Counted from the stretch's first letter, positions 15,658 through 25,274 are shown. The stretch: 64,000 nt of DNA from Bacillus sp. 165 (GCF_017742235.1 NZ_JAGHKQ010000001.1:434001-498000), one strand, 5' to 3'. Made by a program: numbers and translations. Notes: generated by a model not told the origin, from the sequence alone.

Positions 15658-17328
15658 TCATTGCCGAAGACCCTCTCCTGCAAATGCCCCCTTCTTTCTC
15701 ATTAAAGGAGACACCATCTCATAAGCACGCAGAGCAAATTCAATGCATAGGCGTTGTTCCTGCTCTAAAAAATTTTCACCAAGCAGTTCTTCTAACTTTT
15801 CCAAACGGTGATACAGCGTTTGACGATGAATATATAAACGAGTAGCTGTTTCCTGCTTTGATCCTCGGCACTTTAAAAATTCATCTAACGTGCGAAGAAG
15901 TTCACTCTTATTCTCTCTGTCATACTGAAGGATTTTGCCAAGGTGAAGTGAAATAAAAGGAGAAAGCACTGTTTCTTCAGGTAGCACTGTAATTAACTGG
16001 TATACTCCTAAATCCTCATAAAACGGAATTATAGATGTGTTACGAGCACGGTTCACACGTAAAGCTTCACCTGCTTCATTAAAGCTTTGAATCACCTCGG
16101 TGACTTTCGTTCGAACCCTTCCAAAGCCTGCGTATATCTCAATATCCCCTGAAAAAGAGCTTCCTATAAAATGCTCCAGCTCCCGGATTGCATATACTAA
16201 TGCTTGCTTTATTACTGCTGTAGAGTTCGATATCCCCTCTTGGATGACGAGCGCATATATCTCATCATTCTGTATTAAAAACAAGCTGGATAATCCTTTC
16301 TTTTTCAGGAGAGAACGCAATACAATTACTATGTCTTGATTTCTCGATTCTGCTTCTTTATCTCTCATTACACCCTTCTCTATTTCAATTATGCCACCAA
16401 TAAACGAGTAAGAGTTTTTGCCGGAAAAACGCAGTCCCATTCTCTGCAAGGCTTGTTCTTCATCCTCTACATTATGTTGTAAAATATCCTTAATAAACTC
16501 GTTATGGCTTCGCAGTATTTGCTCTTCTAGAAATAATTTTCGAAGTAAAATATGAGCAACCGCTTTAGCAGTATACTCTAGTAACAAATATAAAAAATCC
16601 GTTTCTTCCTCTTGATGAAGAACAATACCAACATAGGCTAAAGTTTGTCCAAAACAAACGATAGGATAAGAAAGAACTTTCTTTTTCCCCATCATTACTA
16701 TACTTTCCACTTCAACTGTTTTCTTTTGATAACATCGAATCAATCCCTCCGCATTTTCAGCAGAAAGAGACGGTACATATATATTAGGTTCATTTGTTGA
16801 ATAATAAAGGATTTGTGCATTTGTATAGTCATGCAGTGCGTGCAGAATAGGTTGAGTATGTGTGGCCTGTAAGGTTATTTGCTGAAGGCGTCTGGAAAAT
16901 GACTCTAGTTCTTGTAATATTTGATGCTGATGGTTAATGAGCAAAGAATGAATATCTTGTGTAATATCTACAAATCGAACCGTCTCTTGAAAAACAATAA
17001 GTGGAAAATCATTTTGATTGGCTAGTTCAATCATTTCTTCAGGTACTTTTTCTAGATAACTCCCTAGCTCTATACAAAGACCGGCTGCTCCTTGTTCAAT
17101 AAGTTCCTTTATATATATCACACACTCCTGTTTATTTTGATGTAATCCAAGTCCCGTCGTTAAAATTAAATCATTAGCGTTCACATATGGTGCCGCAGTC
17201 GTGATTTCGAGAATATGCACCCAATTGACTCGGCGCAGTACTCCCCCTTCTCCAGCAATCACTATTGCGTGTTTAAATAAGGGTCTCTCTATAACCTCTT
17301 TTACCGCTAAGCTCCCAACATTTTTCAC
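15658..17328 (-). CDS. PucR family transcriptional regulator
   Basis: A 556-residue protein. Residues 10-125 are the PucR N-terminal sensor domain (VIAGEGGVLRRVNWVHILEI, then DLILTTGLGLH). About 290-420 is a CdaR GGDEF-like domain, and 485-540 is the C-terminal helix-turn-helix (KQETATRLYIHRQTLYHRLE then KLEELLG). PucR proteins regulate catabolism of purines, amino acids and related amines. It is divergent from the aminotransferase/MmsA genes 162 bases away, so it very probably controls them in response to their substrate. The intergenic region holds CAGACAATCTG, a small palindrome that might be an operator. Confidence 0.9.
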   Translation of the reverse strand: MKNVGSLAVKEVIERPLFKHAIVIAGEGGVLRRVNWVHILEITTAAPYVNANDLILTTGLGLHQNKQECVIYIKELIEQGAAGLCIELGSYLEKVPEEMIELANQNDFPLIVFQETVRFVDITQDIHSLLINHQHQILQELESFSRRLQQITLQATHTQPILHALHDYTNAQILYYSTNEPNIYVPSLSAENAEGLIRCYQKKTVEVESIVMMGKKKVLSYPIVCFGQTLAYVGIVLHQEEETDFLYLLLEYTAKAVAHILLRKLFLEEQILRSHNEFIKDILQHNVEDEEQALQRMGLRFSGKNSYSFIGGIIEIEKGVMRDKEAESRNQDIVIVLRSLLKKKGLSSLFLIQNDEIYALVIQEGISNSTAVIKQALVYAIRELEHFIGSSFSGDIEIYAGFGRVRTKVTEVIQSFNEAGEALRVNRARNTSIIPFYEDLGVYQLITVLPEETVLSPFISLHLGKILQYDRENKSELLRTLDEFLKCRGSKQETATRLYIHRQTLYHRLEKLEELLGENFLEQEQRLCIEFALRAYEMVSPLMRKKGAFAGEGLRQ

Positions 17329-17490
17329 TCTATCCCTCCTTCACCATTATATTATGACACTCTGACAAACATTTCCTCTTTAACATCAGACAATCTGTAT
17401 GATGAAAACCTATTATTACTAGCATACTATATACTTACACGTTATATTATTTAGAATTTTCATTAAATCATAAAGGCAGGTGCACTCTCC

Positions 17491-18858
17491 ATGAGTAAAG
17501 AAATAATAAAAAAAACCTCTTTGTTAAACAAAGAAGAGTTATTGGAGAAAGACCGTCAATACGTTTGGCATCATATGTCCCCTCATAATCCTAATCCTAT
17601 GATTCCTGTATCTGGTAAAGGAAGCTGGATTACGGATATCGACGGAAACCGCTATTTAGATGGAATGTCCGGTTTATGGTGCGTAAACGTCGGCTATGGA
17701 CGCGAAGAAATTGCCGAAGCAGCAGCCGAACAAATGAAAACACTTGCCTATTTTCCCATGACCCAAAGCAGCGTACCAGCCATTAAACTTGCCGAAAAAT
17801 TAAATGACTGGCTTGGTGGGGGGTATCGTATCTTCTATTCCAACTCCGGTTCTGATGCCAACGAAGTTGCATTTAAAATCGCTCGTCAATATCATCATCA
17901 AAATGGCGAACCTTCTCGTTACAAATTCATCTCCCGTCATCGTGCCTATCACGGAAACTCCATGGGCGCACTGAGTGCAACAGGTCAAGCCCATCGCAAA
18001 GTAAAATATGAACCCCTAAGCACAGGCTTCCAACATGTCGCACCACCCTATTGTTACCGCTGTCCATTTGGTCAAACATACGGTTCATGCCAGCTTGAAT
18101 GCGCCAAAACATATGAAGACGTGATTAATTGGGAAGGGGCAGAAACAGTAGCTGGTATTATTTTAGAGCCGGTCATTACGGGCGGCGGTGTCATTGTACC
18201 CCCACCGGAATATGTAACTGCTGTTCGTAATATTTGTGACAAATATGGTGTATTGATGATTGTAGATGAGGTAATCTGCGGATTTGGCCGCTCCGGTAAA
18301 AAATTTGGCCATCAAAACTTTGGTGTAAAGCCAGATATCGTAACTATGGCCAAAGGCCTTACAAGTGCATACTCCCCTCTTTCAGCTACCGCTGTTCGAA
18401 GTGAGCTGTACGATGTATTTATGAAACCTGGAAACGACAGCCATTTCCGGCACGTGAACACATTTGGCGGAAACCCAGCCTCTTGCGCTATTGCTCTTAA
18501 AAACTTAGAAATTATCGAACGGGAAGGATTGATTGAACGAGCAGCTCTGTTAGGCGCAAAACTGCGAAACAAAGTAAATGTTCTACTTCAGCATTGCCAC
18601 GTTGGCGATATCCGCAGCTTCGGCTTCATTGTAGGCATTGAGATGGTAGAAGACAAACAAAGCAAAACTCCGGCATCCGCTGATAAAGTCCAAACTATTA
18701 TTACAGAATGTAAAAAACGCGGACTGATTGTCGGAAAAAACGGAGATACCGTACCAGGGTTTAATAATATTATCACGCTCTCCCCCCCATTCACAACAAC
18801 TGACGAAGATCTCGATTTCATTGCCAATACACTGATAGAAGCTTTTTCTCTATTATAG
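17491..18858 (+). CDS. Class III omega-amino acid aminotransferase
   Basis: A 455-residue PLP enzyme. It shows WITDIDGNRYLDGMSGLWCV near the start, the cofactor motif YSNSGSDANEVAFKIARQY, LMIVDEVICGFGRSGK with the catalytic Asp-Glu, and TMAKGLTSAYSPLSA where Lys288 binds PLP. Length and motifs are those of omega-amino acid:pyruvate aminotransferases (beta-alanine, GABA or taurine type). The downstream MmsA-like dehydrogenase would oxidise the semialdehyde produced, and beta-alanine to malonate semialdehyde to acetyl-CoA is the most economical reading. Regulated in all likelihood by the divergent PucR protein. Confidence 0.9.
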   Translation: MSKEIIKKTSLLNKEELLEKDRQYVWHHMSPHNPNPMIPVSGKGSWITDIDGNRYLDGMSGLWCVNVGYGREEIAEAAAEQMKTLAYFPMTQSSVPAIKLAEKLNDWLGGGYRIFYSNSGSDANEVAFKIARQYHHQNGEPSRYKFISRHRAYHGNSMGALSATGQAHRKVKYEPLSTGFQHVAPPYCYRCPFGQTYGSCQLECAKTYEDVINWEGAETVAGIILEPVITGGGVIVPPPEYVTAVRNICDKYGVLMIVDEVICGFGRSGKKFGHQNFGVKPDIVTMAKGLTSAYSPLSATAVRSELYDVFMKPGNDSHFRHVNTFGGNPASCAIALKNLEIIEREGLIERAALLGAKLRNKVNVLLQHCHVGDIRSFGFIVGIEMVEDKQSKTPASADKVQTIITECKKRGLIVGKNGDTVPGFNNIITLSPPFTTTDEDLDFIANTLIEAFSLL

Positions 18859-18880
18859 CTTTATTAGAGGGAATTTCTTT

Positions 18881-19020
18881 TATATCGGTGGAGTCACGGA
18901 TTTATCGGCAGGGCTCACATTTTATCGGTGAAACTGCCATTTTATCAGCAAGACTCTCGTTTTATCGGCGACACCACCAATTTATCGGTATAGCTTAAGT
19001 TTTATCAGCAACCATCCGAT
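18881..19020 (+). repeat. Seven tandem 20-bp units
   Basis: Seven consecutive units of exactly 20 bases, each beginning T(T/A)TATC(G/A)G and then diverging. For example TTTATCGGCAGGGCTCACAT (18901) is followed by TTTATCGGTGAAACTGCCAT (18921) and TTTATCAGCAAGACTCTCGT (18941). The array fills the gap between the aminotransferase stop and the dehydrogenase ribosome binding site. Conserved first half and variable second half in strict phase is not seen in ordinary terminators. Confidence 0.9.
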
Positions 19021-19042
19021 TACTAAAAAGAGGTGAATCTAT

Positions 19043-20506
19043 ATGTCAGTGGAAACAAATGTACACACAGTAAAAAATTTTATTGGAGGTCGCTGGATCG
19101 AAGCATTAGGCGCACAATTCCTCCCTGTTCCTAATCCTGCCACAGAGGAGGTGCTTGCGTATGTCCCTTTGTGTAATCGCGATGACTTAAATCAAGCAGT
19201 TGCTGCCGCCAAAAAAGCATTTCCAGCGTGGAGTAAAACTCCTGTTCCACGGCGTGCTCGTATTCTATTTAAATATCAGCAACTTCTGATAGAACATTGG
19301 GATGAACTTGCAAAGCTCATTACAATCGAAAATGGCAAAAGCTATAAGGAAGCACACGGCGAAGTGCAACGCGGTATTGAATGTGTAGAATTTGCTGCAG
19401 GTGCCCCTTCTCTTATGATGGGTAAACAGCTTCCTGATATTGCCACGAATATGGAATCTTCCATGTATCGTTATCCTGTTGGCGTAATCGGTGGCATCAC
19501 TCCGTTTAACTTCCCAATGATGGTACCGTGTTGGATGTTCCCGCTCGCAATTGCATGTGGAAACACCTTCATTTTAAAACCATCTGAACGTACACCGCTC
19601 CTTGCAAATCGGTTGGCAGAATTGATTACACAAGCCGGTTTGCCAAGCGGAGTTTTAAATATAGTGCATGGTGCCCACGATATCGTGAATGGCTTATTGG
19701 AACACCCAGACGTTCCAGCCATCTCCTTTGTCGGCTCGCAGCCTGTAGCGGAATATGTGTACAAAACAGCTGCAGCAAATGGAAAACGCGTTCAAGCGTT
19801 AGCCGGCGCAAAAAATCATAGCATTGTTCTGCCCGATGCTAATTTAGAAGATGCAGTAACCCAAATTATCAATGCTGCTTATGGATCTGCCGGTGAGCGT
19901 TGCATGGCTTGTTCAGTTGTTGTAGCAGTCGGTGACGTTGCTAATCCTTTAATTCAAAAGCTGCAGGAAAAAGCTGATACTATTACAATTGGGAACGGCT
20001 TAGAAGATGATGTATTTCTCGGCCCCGTTATACGTAAAGAACACCGTGAACGTACGGCGCGCTACATTGAAATAGGGCAAGAAGAAGGTGCTTCCTTGCT
20101 ACGAGACGGGCGAAAAGACGAAGCATACGGACAAAAAGGGTATTTTATCGGTCCCACTATTTTTGACCATGTTAAACCGACCATGAAAATTTGGAAAGAA
20201 GAAATCTTTGCACCTGTTTTGTCCATTGTTCGTGCAAATTCATTAGAAGACGCTGTTACTTTAACTAACAAATCTGATTTTGGCAACGGAGCTTGCTTAT
20301 TCACAAACGATGCCCGAAGCATTCGTTATTTCCGAGAGAATATTGAAGTTGGCATGCTAGGAGTCAATATCGGTGTTCCCGCCCCCATGGCCTTCTTCCC
20401 ATTCTCTGGCTGGAAAAACTCTTTTTACGGAGACCTGCATGCCAACGGATCAGACGGTGTTGAATTTTATACAAGACGCAAGATGATTACGAGCCGGTTT
20501 GAATAG
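19043..20506 (+). CDS. Methylmalonate-semialdehyde dehydrogenase family (CoA-acylating)
   Basis: A 487-residue aldehyde dehydrogenase. It contains [20 protein letters not shown] and the NAD-site segment [11 protein letters not shown], and [18 protein letters not shown], where Cys287 is the catalytic thiol. The unusual Arg-Cys-Met and missing general-base glutamate pattern are typical of MmsA/IolA enzymes, which release CO2 and form acyl-CoA. Expected reactions are malonate semialdehyde to acetyl-CoA or methylmalonate semialdehyde to propionyl-CoA. ATG follows AAAGAGGTGAATCTAT. It follows the aminotransferase across the 20-bp repeat array and ends at a strong terminator. Confidence 0.9.
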   Translation: MSVETNVHTVKNFIGGRWIEALGAQFLPVPNPATEEVLAYVPLCNRDDLNQAVAAAKKAFPAWSKTPVPRRARILFKYQQLLIEHWDELAKLITIENGKSYKEAHGEVQRGIECVEFAAGAPSLMMGKQLPDIATNMESSMYRYPVGVIGGITPFNFPMMVPCWMFPLAIACGNTFILKPSERTPLLANRLAELITQAGLPSGVLNIVHGAHDIVNGLLEHPDVPAISFVGSQPVAEYVYKTAAANGKRVQALAGAKNHSIVLPDANLEDAVTQIINAAYGSAGERCMACSVVVAVGDVANPLIQKLQEKADTITIGNGLEDDVFLGPVIRKEHRERTARYIEIGQEEGASLLRDGRKDEAYGQKGYFIGPTIFDHVKPTMKIWKEEIFAPVLSIVRANSLEDAVTLTNKSDFGNGACLFTNDARSIRYFRENIEVGMLGVNIGVPAPMAFFPFSGWKNSFYGDLHANGSDGVEFYTRRKMITSRFE

Positions 20507-20538
20507 AAAAAAGCGCGGATACTCTCCGCGCTTTTTTC
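20507..20538 (+). terminator. Terminator of the aminotransferase/dehydrogenase unit
   Basis: AAAAAAGCGCGGA and TCCGCGCTTTTTT pair perfectly around a five-base loop immediately after the stop codon. Confidence 0.95.
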
Positions 20539-20734
20539 TAAACGATAGATTGAATCTATTACTCATAAAAGATAACACTATAGTTTGTTTATAATTCTTC
20601 CCTTTACAATTCCAACCATATATGCTTATATAAGCATATATTTAAGATATTCAAATTACATATAAAGTAAGCAAAATAAAGTATTGAGACTTCTATTGAA
20701 ACAAAAGAGACTACATAGCAAACGGGGGATTATT

Positions 20735-21358
20735 TTGGGGAACACAACTTCAATGTTAATTGAACACATTATCAATGGATTTCATTTCTTATTGGTCCTT
20801 ATTCTGTTCATATTGACATTAACTGGACTCGACTTCGTAGAACCACTATACAACTTTCTTGATAACAGCAATAAAGACGGACTATTAGCTATTTTTATCT
20901 TATTCCTTCCTTTCGTTTATACACTAGGCTTAATCATGGATAACTTTGTAGACGACGTTATATTTAAACGTAAAGAACAACAAATCAAAAGCAGTATCCT
21001 AAAAGATTCCGAATCAGCCCGAAAGCTTATTTTATTATCTGGAGACGACAATCAAGGACGTCAGCTGGACTATATTCGAACAAAAATTCGAATTACGCGT
21101 TCCACCACTGTGAGCTTTGCGTTAATCACATTCTTATCCTTAGTGTTTACTGCAACTCGATTGGCACCTCCTGTCCTTCAACAAGAACACCTTTCTCTTC
21201 TTTTATGTGTGGAGCTTCTAATTGGACCTTCTCTAACACTATTAGGCTACTGGTCTTGGAAAAAGAATACGGAAACATTCTGCCGTCGTGTTGCCAATGG
21301 ATTTGCAATCCTGGAACAAAGAAATGAGTACAACAATAAGACAACCGTAGGGAAGTAA
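20735..21358 (+). CDS. Membrane protein, unknown function
   Basis: Encodes 207 residues from a TTG start behind GGGGGA (20724-20729); an in-frame TTG 17 codons earlier lacks such a site. It has two helices near the N-terminus (FHFLLVLILFILTLTGL and LLAIFILFLPFVYTLGLIM), a charged cytoplasmic stretch with FKRKEQQIKSSILKDSESAR, and two more helices in the second half (VSFALITFLSLVFTA and LLLCVELLIGPSLTLLGYW). No family was recognised. It ends in a terminator that overlaps its stop codon and is convergent with the EAL gene. Confidence 0.65.
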   Translation: MGNTTSMLIEHIINGFHFLLVLILFILTLTGLDFVEPLYNFLDNSNKDGLLAIFILFLPFVYTLGLIMDNFVDDVIFKRKEQQIKSSILKDSESARKLILLSGDDNQGRQLDYIRTKIRITRSTTVSFALITFLSLVFTATRLAPPVLQQEHLSLLLCVELLIGPSLTLLGYWSWKKNTETFCRRVANGFAILEQRNEYNNKTTVGK

Positions 21359-21372
21359 CCTATGGTTGTCTT
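21338..21372 (+). terminator. Terminator overlapping the stop codon
   Basis: AAGACAACC...GGTTGTCTT stem, extended by GTAGG/CCTAT pairing, encloses the TAA of the membrane protein gene. The trailing sequence is only weakly T-rich. Confidence 0.6.
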
Positions 21373-21418
21373 GTTTGTGCCTCTATTCTTATCATTAAAA
21401 TTCTATTATAAGTTTATT

Positions 21419-23371
21419 TTAAATAATGTCTCCAAATCCTTTTTCCCATTCATCTCTTGGTATATCCTCCACAGGTACCGGCATAGAGAAAAATTTTCCT
21501 TGTCCATATGAAATACCTAATTCTAGGCAGCCCTCTAATTCAAACTTATTTTCAATTCTTTCTAATATAAATTTCTTTTTTTGAGAATTTCCATATTTCT
21601 TTCGTACTGCATTTGGTCCGTATTCAGCTATATCATGTTTGCGAACCTTTATATAATCGGGCTGCAATTCCCCAACCTCGTCTAAGCTTTTAGCAGCACC
21701 TCTTCCAAAATCATCTAGTGCAATCTTAAAATCTCGATATTCCTTTGTAAGCTGCAAGTATTCGTAGACGTTCTCTTTAGAGGTATATTCCGTAAATTCT
21801 ACTGTTAACGGCAAATTACTGGACTTCAATATTTTTATACATTCTTCTATAGCTGTTGGAGAAAGATCGGACTCTAAATTAAAAAATGCTCCTATTTTAC
21901 AATAAGGCTTGATGGCACCAGCTACTTCCACCAGCTTTTCACAAGTCAATAAAGTCAATTCTTCTAAAAGTCCTGTCTTTCTTGCTAATTCAAACATAGT
22001 ATTAGGAGGATATAAACAAAATGCATCTGCTCTGCTCAACATCTCAACCGCTTCAATTTGTCCATTTTCCAAATTTACAATAGGCTGAGCTACTAAATAT
22101 AGATCCTTATTTTGTATCACTTCTTGCAGTAAAGCAAATTGTTGTTTGTCAAATGCTTCCGGCCATTTGAGATGAACGAGATTGTCTTTTTGCATTTGCT
22201 TATGATGATCAATCCCTAGTTTGTGTAATAAATATTTGAGATTGTAAGCAGCATATATAAACGAAGCAAACCTTTTACTATCATCCTTTGTTTTTCGTAA
22301 AAAATTAAATCCTGCACAAATACCGGCCAGATAGTAAGAGCCCATTAAATCCCGTTTTATAAACTTTCGGGATAATCCTGTTTTTATATAAAAATCATTA
22401 TATAATGCTGGGATCATTCCTTGCAGCGGACCTGAATCGGCCAAATTTAAATGCTTGATTGTTTCTATTTTTCCATCTTCGCTTTCGCTTACTTTGATAA
22501 ACTTTTCACTCAGTCCTTCACATATATCTCCCCAGATTCTGTTCCAATGCAGATGGTGCTTTTCCCCCATATAATCCATCAGTAAATGCAGCTCTAAATA
22601 TCGTTCATCATAAAAAATGTTAACATCCTCTCTGAACAGAGCAAAATCAATAATTGACACTTTTTCTTCAGAAATAATAATGTTATTTCCATGCAAGTCA
22701 CCATGACTATACCCCAGCATGGAAGAAATCTTTATGCCTTTCCATAATTCAGGGACATTAAAAAACACTGCAGGGTTAGGCAATAAATCACCATTAAAAT
22801 AAAAATAATCAAACTCATCTTGATCTGTTAAATTATTATGTATGTTATTAAGAGCCTTAAAAAACTTATCGTCAAGCGCTTTTTCTGGGCCAAGTGTTTG
22901 TTTCATCAGTTCAATCGGTGTATCTTTTTCTATCTTTTTCTTTAATCCTTTATTCCATCCATACATAAAAGATGAAATCTGCTCGTATACACTGCTTCCC
23001 TGATAATAATTATTTAATATCGCCTGATTTAGCGTTGTGCTATCATCACTTAGTCCCATAAATTCATAAATGATGCCTTCTCTTCCATCACCTATTTCCT
23101 TTCTTTCAATGATTTTTGGGATAAAATCTCCATACGCACAATCTTCTAATATTTGAATGGCTCTTTCATGATGAAGAGCTTCTTGCTCTGCAGCCACATC
23201 ATTTCTTCCTATCTTTAATATGGCTGGTTCATATCCTTCATTGCGTAGAAAAACACTCAGTACATATGCTCCTGACTTTCCTCCGAAAATCTCTCTATCA
23301 AATTCTGGATCACATTCAAATCCAAATTGATCAATAAGGGATGCAAAATAGGATTCTCCACGAACTTGCAC
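21419..23371 (-). CDS. Kinase-like domain fused to an EAL domain
   Basis: Encodes 650 residues from a GTG at 23371 that follows AAAAGGAGAGTG. Residues about 20-400 form a kinase-like domain: AILKIGRNDVAAEQEALHHE resembles a nucleotide-binding lysine region, and SMLGYSHGDLHGNNIII with VSIIDFALF supplies the His-Gly-Asp-x-x-x-x-Asn catalytic loop and Asp of phosphotransferases. It resembles ternary-complex-associated kinase-like domains. Residues about 410-650 are an EAL domain with EAVEMLSRAD, GAFFNLESDLS, LTVEFTEYT, IALDDFGRGAAKS, DYIKV and YGQGKFFSMPVP, so most metal and substrate residues of c-di-GMP phosphodiesterases are present. The EAL triad itself is EML. The combination is uncommon. 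Whether it hydrolyses c-di-GMP, binds it, or phosphorylates something is open. Confidence 0.8.
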   Translation of the reverse strand: MQVRGESYFASLIDQFGFECDPEFDREIFGGKSGAYVLSVFLRNEGYEPAILKIGRNDVAAEQEALHHERAIQILEDCAYGDFIPKIIERKEIGDGREGIIYEFMGLSDDSTTLNQAILNNYYQGSSVYEQISSFMYGWNKGLKKKIEKDTPIELMKQTLGPEKALDDKFFKALNNIHNNLTDQDEFDYFYFNGDLLPNPAVFFNVPELWKGIKISSMLGYSHGDLHGNNIIISEEKVSIIDFALFREDVNIFYDERYLELHLLMDYMGEKHHLHWNRIWGDICEGLSEKFIKVSESEDGKIETIKHLNLADSGPLQGMIPALYNDFYIKTGLSRKFIKRDLMGSYYLAGICAGFNFLRKTKDDSKRFASFIYAAYNLKYLLHKLGIDHHKQMQKDNLVHLKWPEAFDKQQFALLQEVIQNKDLYLVAQPIVNLENGQIEAVEMLSRADAFCLYPPNTMFELARKTGLLEELTLLTCEKLVEVAGAIKPYCKIGAFFNLESDLSPTAIEECIKILKSSNLPLTVEFTEYTSKENVYEYLQLTKEYRDFKIALDDFGRGAAKSLDEVGELQPDYIKVRKHDIAEYGPNAVRKKYGNSQKKKFILERIENKFELEGCLELGISYGQGKFFSMPVPVEDIPRDEWEKGFGDII

Positions 23372-23652
23372 GAAAATCACTCTCCTTTTCAACAATATAG
23401 TTTTATAGATAAAGAACAACATGAAAGAAATATATCTTTATTCCTAATATAAGGATATTATACTTAACATTCCGATAGCTATAAATAAATTTCTCGTCTT
23501 TAATAAAAACCTATTCTGCTTAGTCATCTTCTCCCCATATCGCTAATGGAAATATCATCCTGCAACTATCTTATTAACTGTAAGCGCTACCCTACGTTAT
23601 AATCAATGTGGATTTATAAAACGAAAGAATAGAAAGGGATTGAATTGAAACG

Positions 23653-24480
23653 ATGAAATGTCTTTCCATTGATTTAGACGGTACTTTATTGAATTCTCAA
23701 CATGATATATCTATAGAAAGCAAGAAAACCTTACAAGAATTACAGGAACAAGGATATGAGATTATTCTAAACACAGGCCGTGCTTATGCAGATGTAGTAA
23801 AAATAAACGCGATTCAAGACATGAATGTTCCTATTTTCTGTGTGAACGGTTCTGTATTGTATTCAAAAACAAATGAGCTGTTGTACGAAGCAACTATTTC
23901 TATCCCTACTTATAAACACGTCTTCACTGCTTTAAAAAAACTGGGTGTAGGCATTCTCGTCTATACGAATTACGGCGGTTTTCCATCTACTTTGCCGCCG
24001 CTGCATCATAAAACTAAAGAAGAGCTGAACACATTGTTCCAAACATACAATTACGATAGCATTCTAGAAAAAGATAATCTTAAAATCTATAAGCTTATTG
24101 CTTTAGTCCATCATGATGAATTGGATCAAATTGAAGAAGTAAAACAGACACTAGCTGATAAATACGATATTTCCATGGCTTCTTCATTTCCTAATAACGT
24201 AGAAATCACATCAAACGAAGCGCAAAAAGGAAAAGCATTATTACGTTACCAACAGATGATGAATGTATCCTTTGAAGAGATTTATGCTTTTGGAGATGGC
24301 GGTAATGACCTTGCTCAATTTGAAGTCGCCACCACTTCCATTGCAATGGGAAATGCTCCTTCGTATATTCAACAGCAAGCGGATATAATAACAAAGACAA
24401 ATGACGAAGAGGGATTCTCCTATGCAGTACGTCATCTTTTACAGTTACTACACTCGGAAAAAACAGTGCCTATGATGTAA
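23653..24480 (+). CDS. Cof-type HAD-IIB phosphatase
   Basis: A 275-residue haloacid-dehalogenase superfamily protein. Motif I is SIDLDGTLLNS (nucleophile Asp and acid Asp, residues 6-8), motif II is ILNTGRAYADV, the conserved lysine is in EAQKGKALLRY, and motif IV is YAFGDGGNDLAQFEVA. The long cap between motifs II and III defines subclass IIB, which dephosphorylates sugar phosphates, nucleotides or pyridoxal phosphate. The substrate is not predictable. The ribosome binding site AAAGGGATTG is rather far from ATG. Followed closely by the ypiB-like gene. Confidence 0.9.
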   Translation: MKCLSIDLDGTLLNSQHDISIESKKTLQELQEQGYEIILNTGRAYADVVKINAIQDMNVPIFCVNGSVLYSKTNELLYEATISIPTYKHVFTALKKLGVGILVYTNYGGFPSTLPPLHHKTKEELNTLFQTYNYDSILEKDNLKIYKLIALVHHDELDQIEEVKQTLADKYDISMASSFPNNVEITSNEAQKGKALLRYQQMMNVSFEEIYAFGDGGNDLAQFEVATTSIAMGNAPSYIQQQADIITKTNDEEGFSYAVRHLLQLLHSEKTVPMM

Positions 24481-24546
24481 CATTTTTTATTGAATAGTAT
24501 GCCCCTATGTTACAATGGAAAAAACGAGGAAAACGGCGGGGATTCT

Positions 24547-25098
24547 ATGAAAAAATGGGTATCAGCAATAGCAAAGCGGAATTTCTTACAATGGTTTTTA
24601 CAGGAACATAGACTTAAAAGTACAGACGGACGCAGATTGCTAGAGTTTATTTTGAATAAGCCTCATATTTTGGAGCATATTTCGTTTACGGAAAAGCTTA
24701 AACCAAATGAAAAAACAATTATCATTTCCAGCATGAATTCCGATCAAATTGGCTTTGCCTTTCACTATAATCAATACAAAACAACCGATATATCAAGAGC
24801 ATTAAGTGAACTCTCCTCTAATCCATCCGGCAAAGTCAATCTTATTTTGCATTTTTACGGAAAAATGTTGAACCATCGCTATCTGCAGCTCATTGAAACA
24901 TCTGTTTCTGATAATATAAAGCAATATGAACGGTACGAACGGCAGTCGAAAGAAACGGATACCGTTATTACTCAAGCAATGCTGGCAAAAGAGAAAGAAC
25001 ATATCAAAAAACAAATTGATGACGCTCTCGACCAAAGAGATGAACAGCTCTTCAAAAAGCTAGTTGCCAGACTGCATGAACTAGATAAGCAAGGATAA
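24547..25098 (+). CDS. YpiB family protein
   Basis: Encodes 183 residues from ATG 24547, which follows GGCGGGGA; a start 19 codons earlier lacks a site. The N-terminal part (KKWVSAIAKRNFLQWFLQEH then LLEFILNKPHILEHISF) matches the UPF0302 domain and the tail (KKQIDDALDQRDEQLFKKL) matches the YpiB C-terminal helix that gives the IDEAL-type motif. YpiB is conserved in Bacillaceae with unknown function. It ends at a strong terminator and is convergent with the helicase gene. Confidence 0.8.
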   Translation: MKKWVSAIAKRNFLQWFLQEHRLKSTDGRRLLEFILNKPHILEHISFTEKLKPNEKTIIISSMNSDQIGFAFHYNQYKTTDISRALSELSSNPSGKVNLILHFYGKMLNHRYLQLIETSVSDNIKQYERYERQSKETDTVITQAMLAKEKEHIKKQIDDALDQRDEQLFKKLVARLHELDKQG

Positions 25099-25102
25099 TT
25101 AC

Positions 25103-25138
25103 AAAAAACGGAGCCCACGTATCATGGCTCCGTTTTTT
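25103..25138 (+). terminator. Terminator of the ypiB-like gene
   Basis: AAAAAACGGAGCC and GGCTCCGTTTTTT pair around a short loop. Confidence 0.95.
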
Positions 25139-25159
25139 AATTACATTTCATATATTGAA

Positions 25160-25264
25160 TAATTGTTCCGAATTGACGTATTATCGCTTCGAAATTGAAG
25201 ATAATTGCTCCGAATCGAAACTTAATTGCTCCGTAATACCATATAATTGCTCCAAACTTCGTCA
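25160..25264 (+). repeat. Five tandem 21-bp units
   Basis: Units begin at 25160, 25181, 25202, 25223 and 25244, exactly 21 bases apart. Each starts TAATTGCTCCG or a close variant (TAATTGTTCCG, TTATCGCTTCG, TAATTGCTCCA) and then diverges. The array fills the space between two convergent genes. The design, a conserved front half and variable back half in strict phase, is the same as in the 20-bp array at 18881-19020, although the sequence differs. Confidence 0.85.
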
Positions 25265-25274
25265 GACTGTGCTG

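Noticed and set aside
18881..19020. CRISPR array
   Set aside because: Units are 20 bp in total with only 7-8 constant bases, and no cas genes are present.
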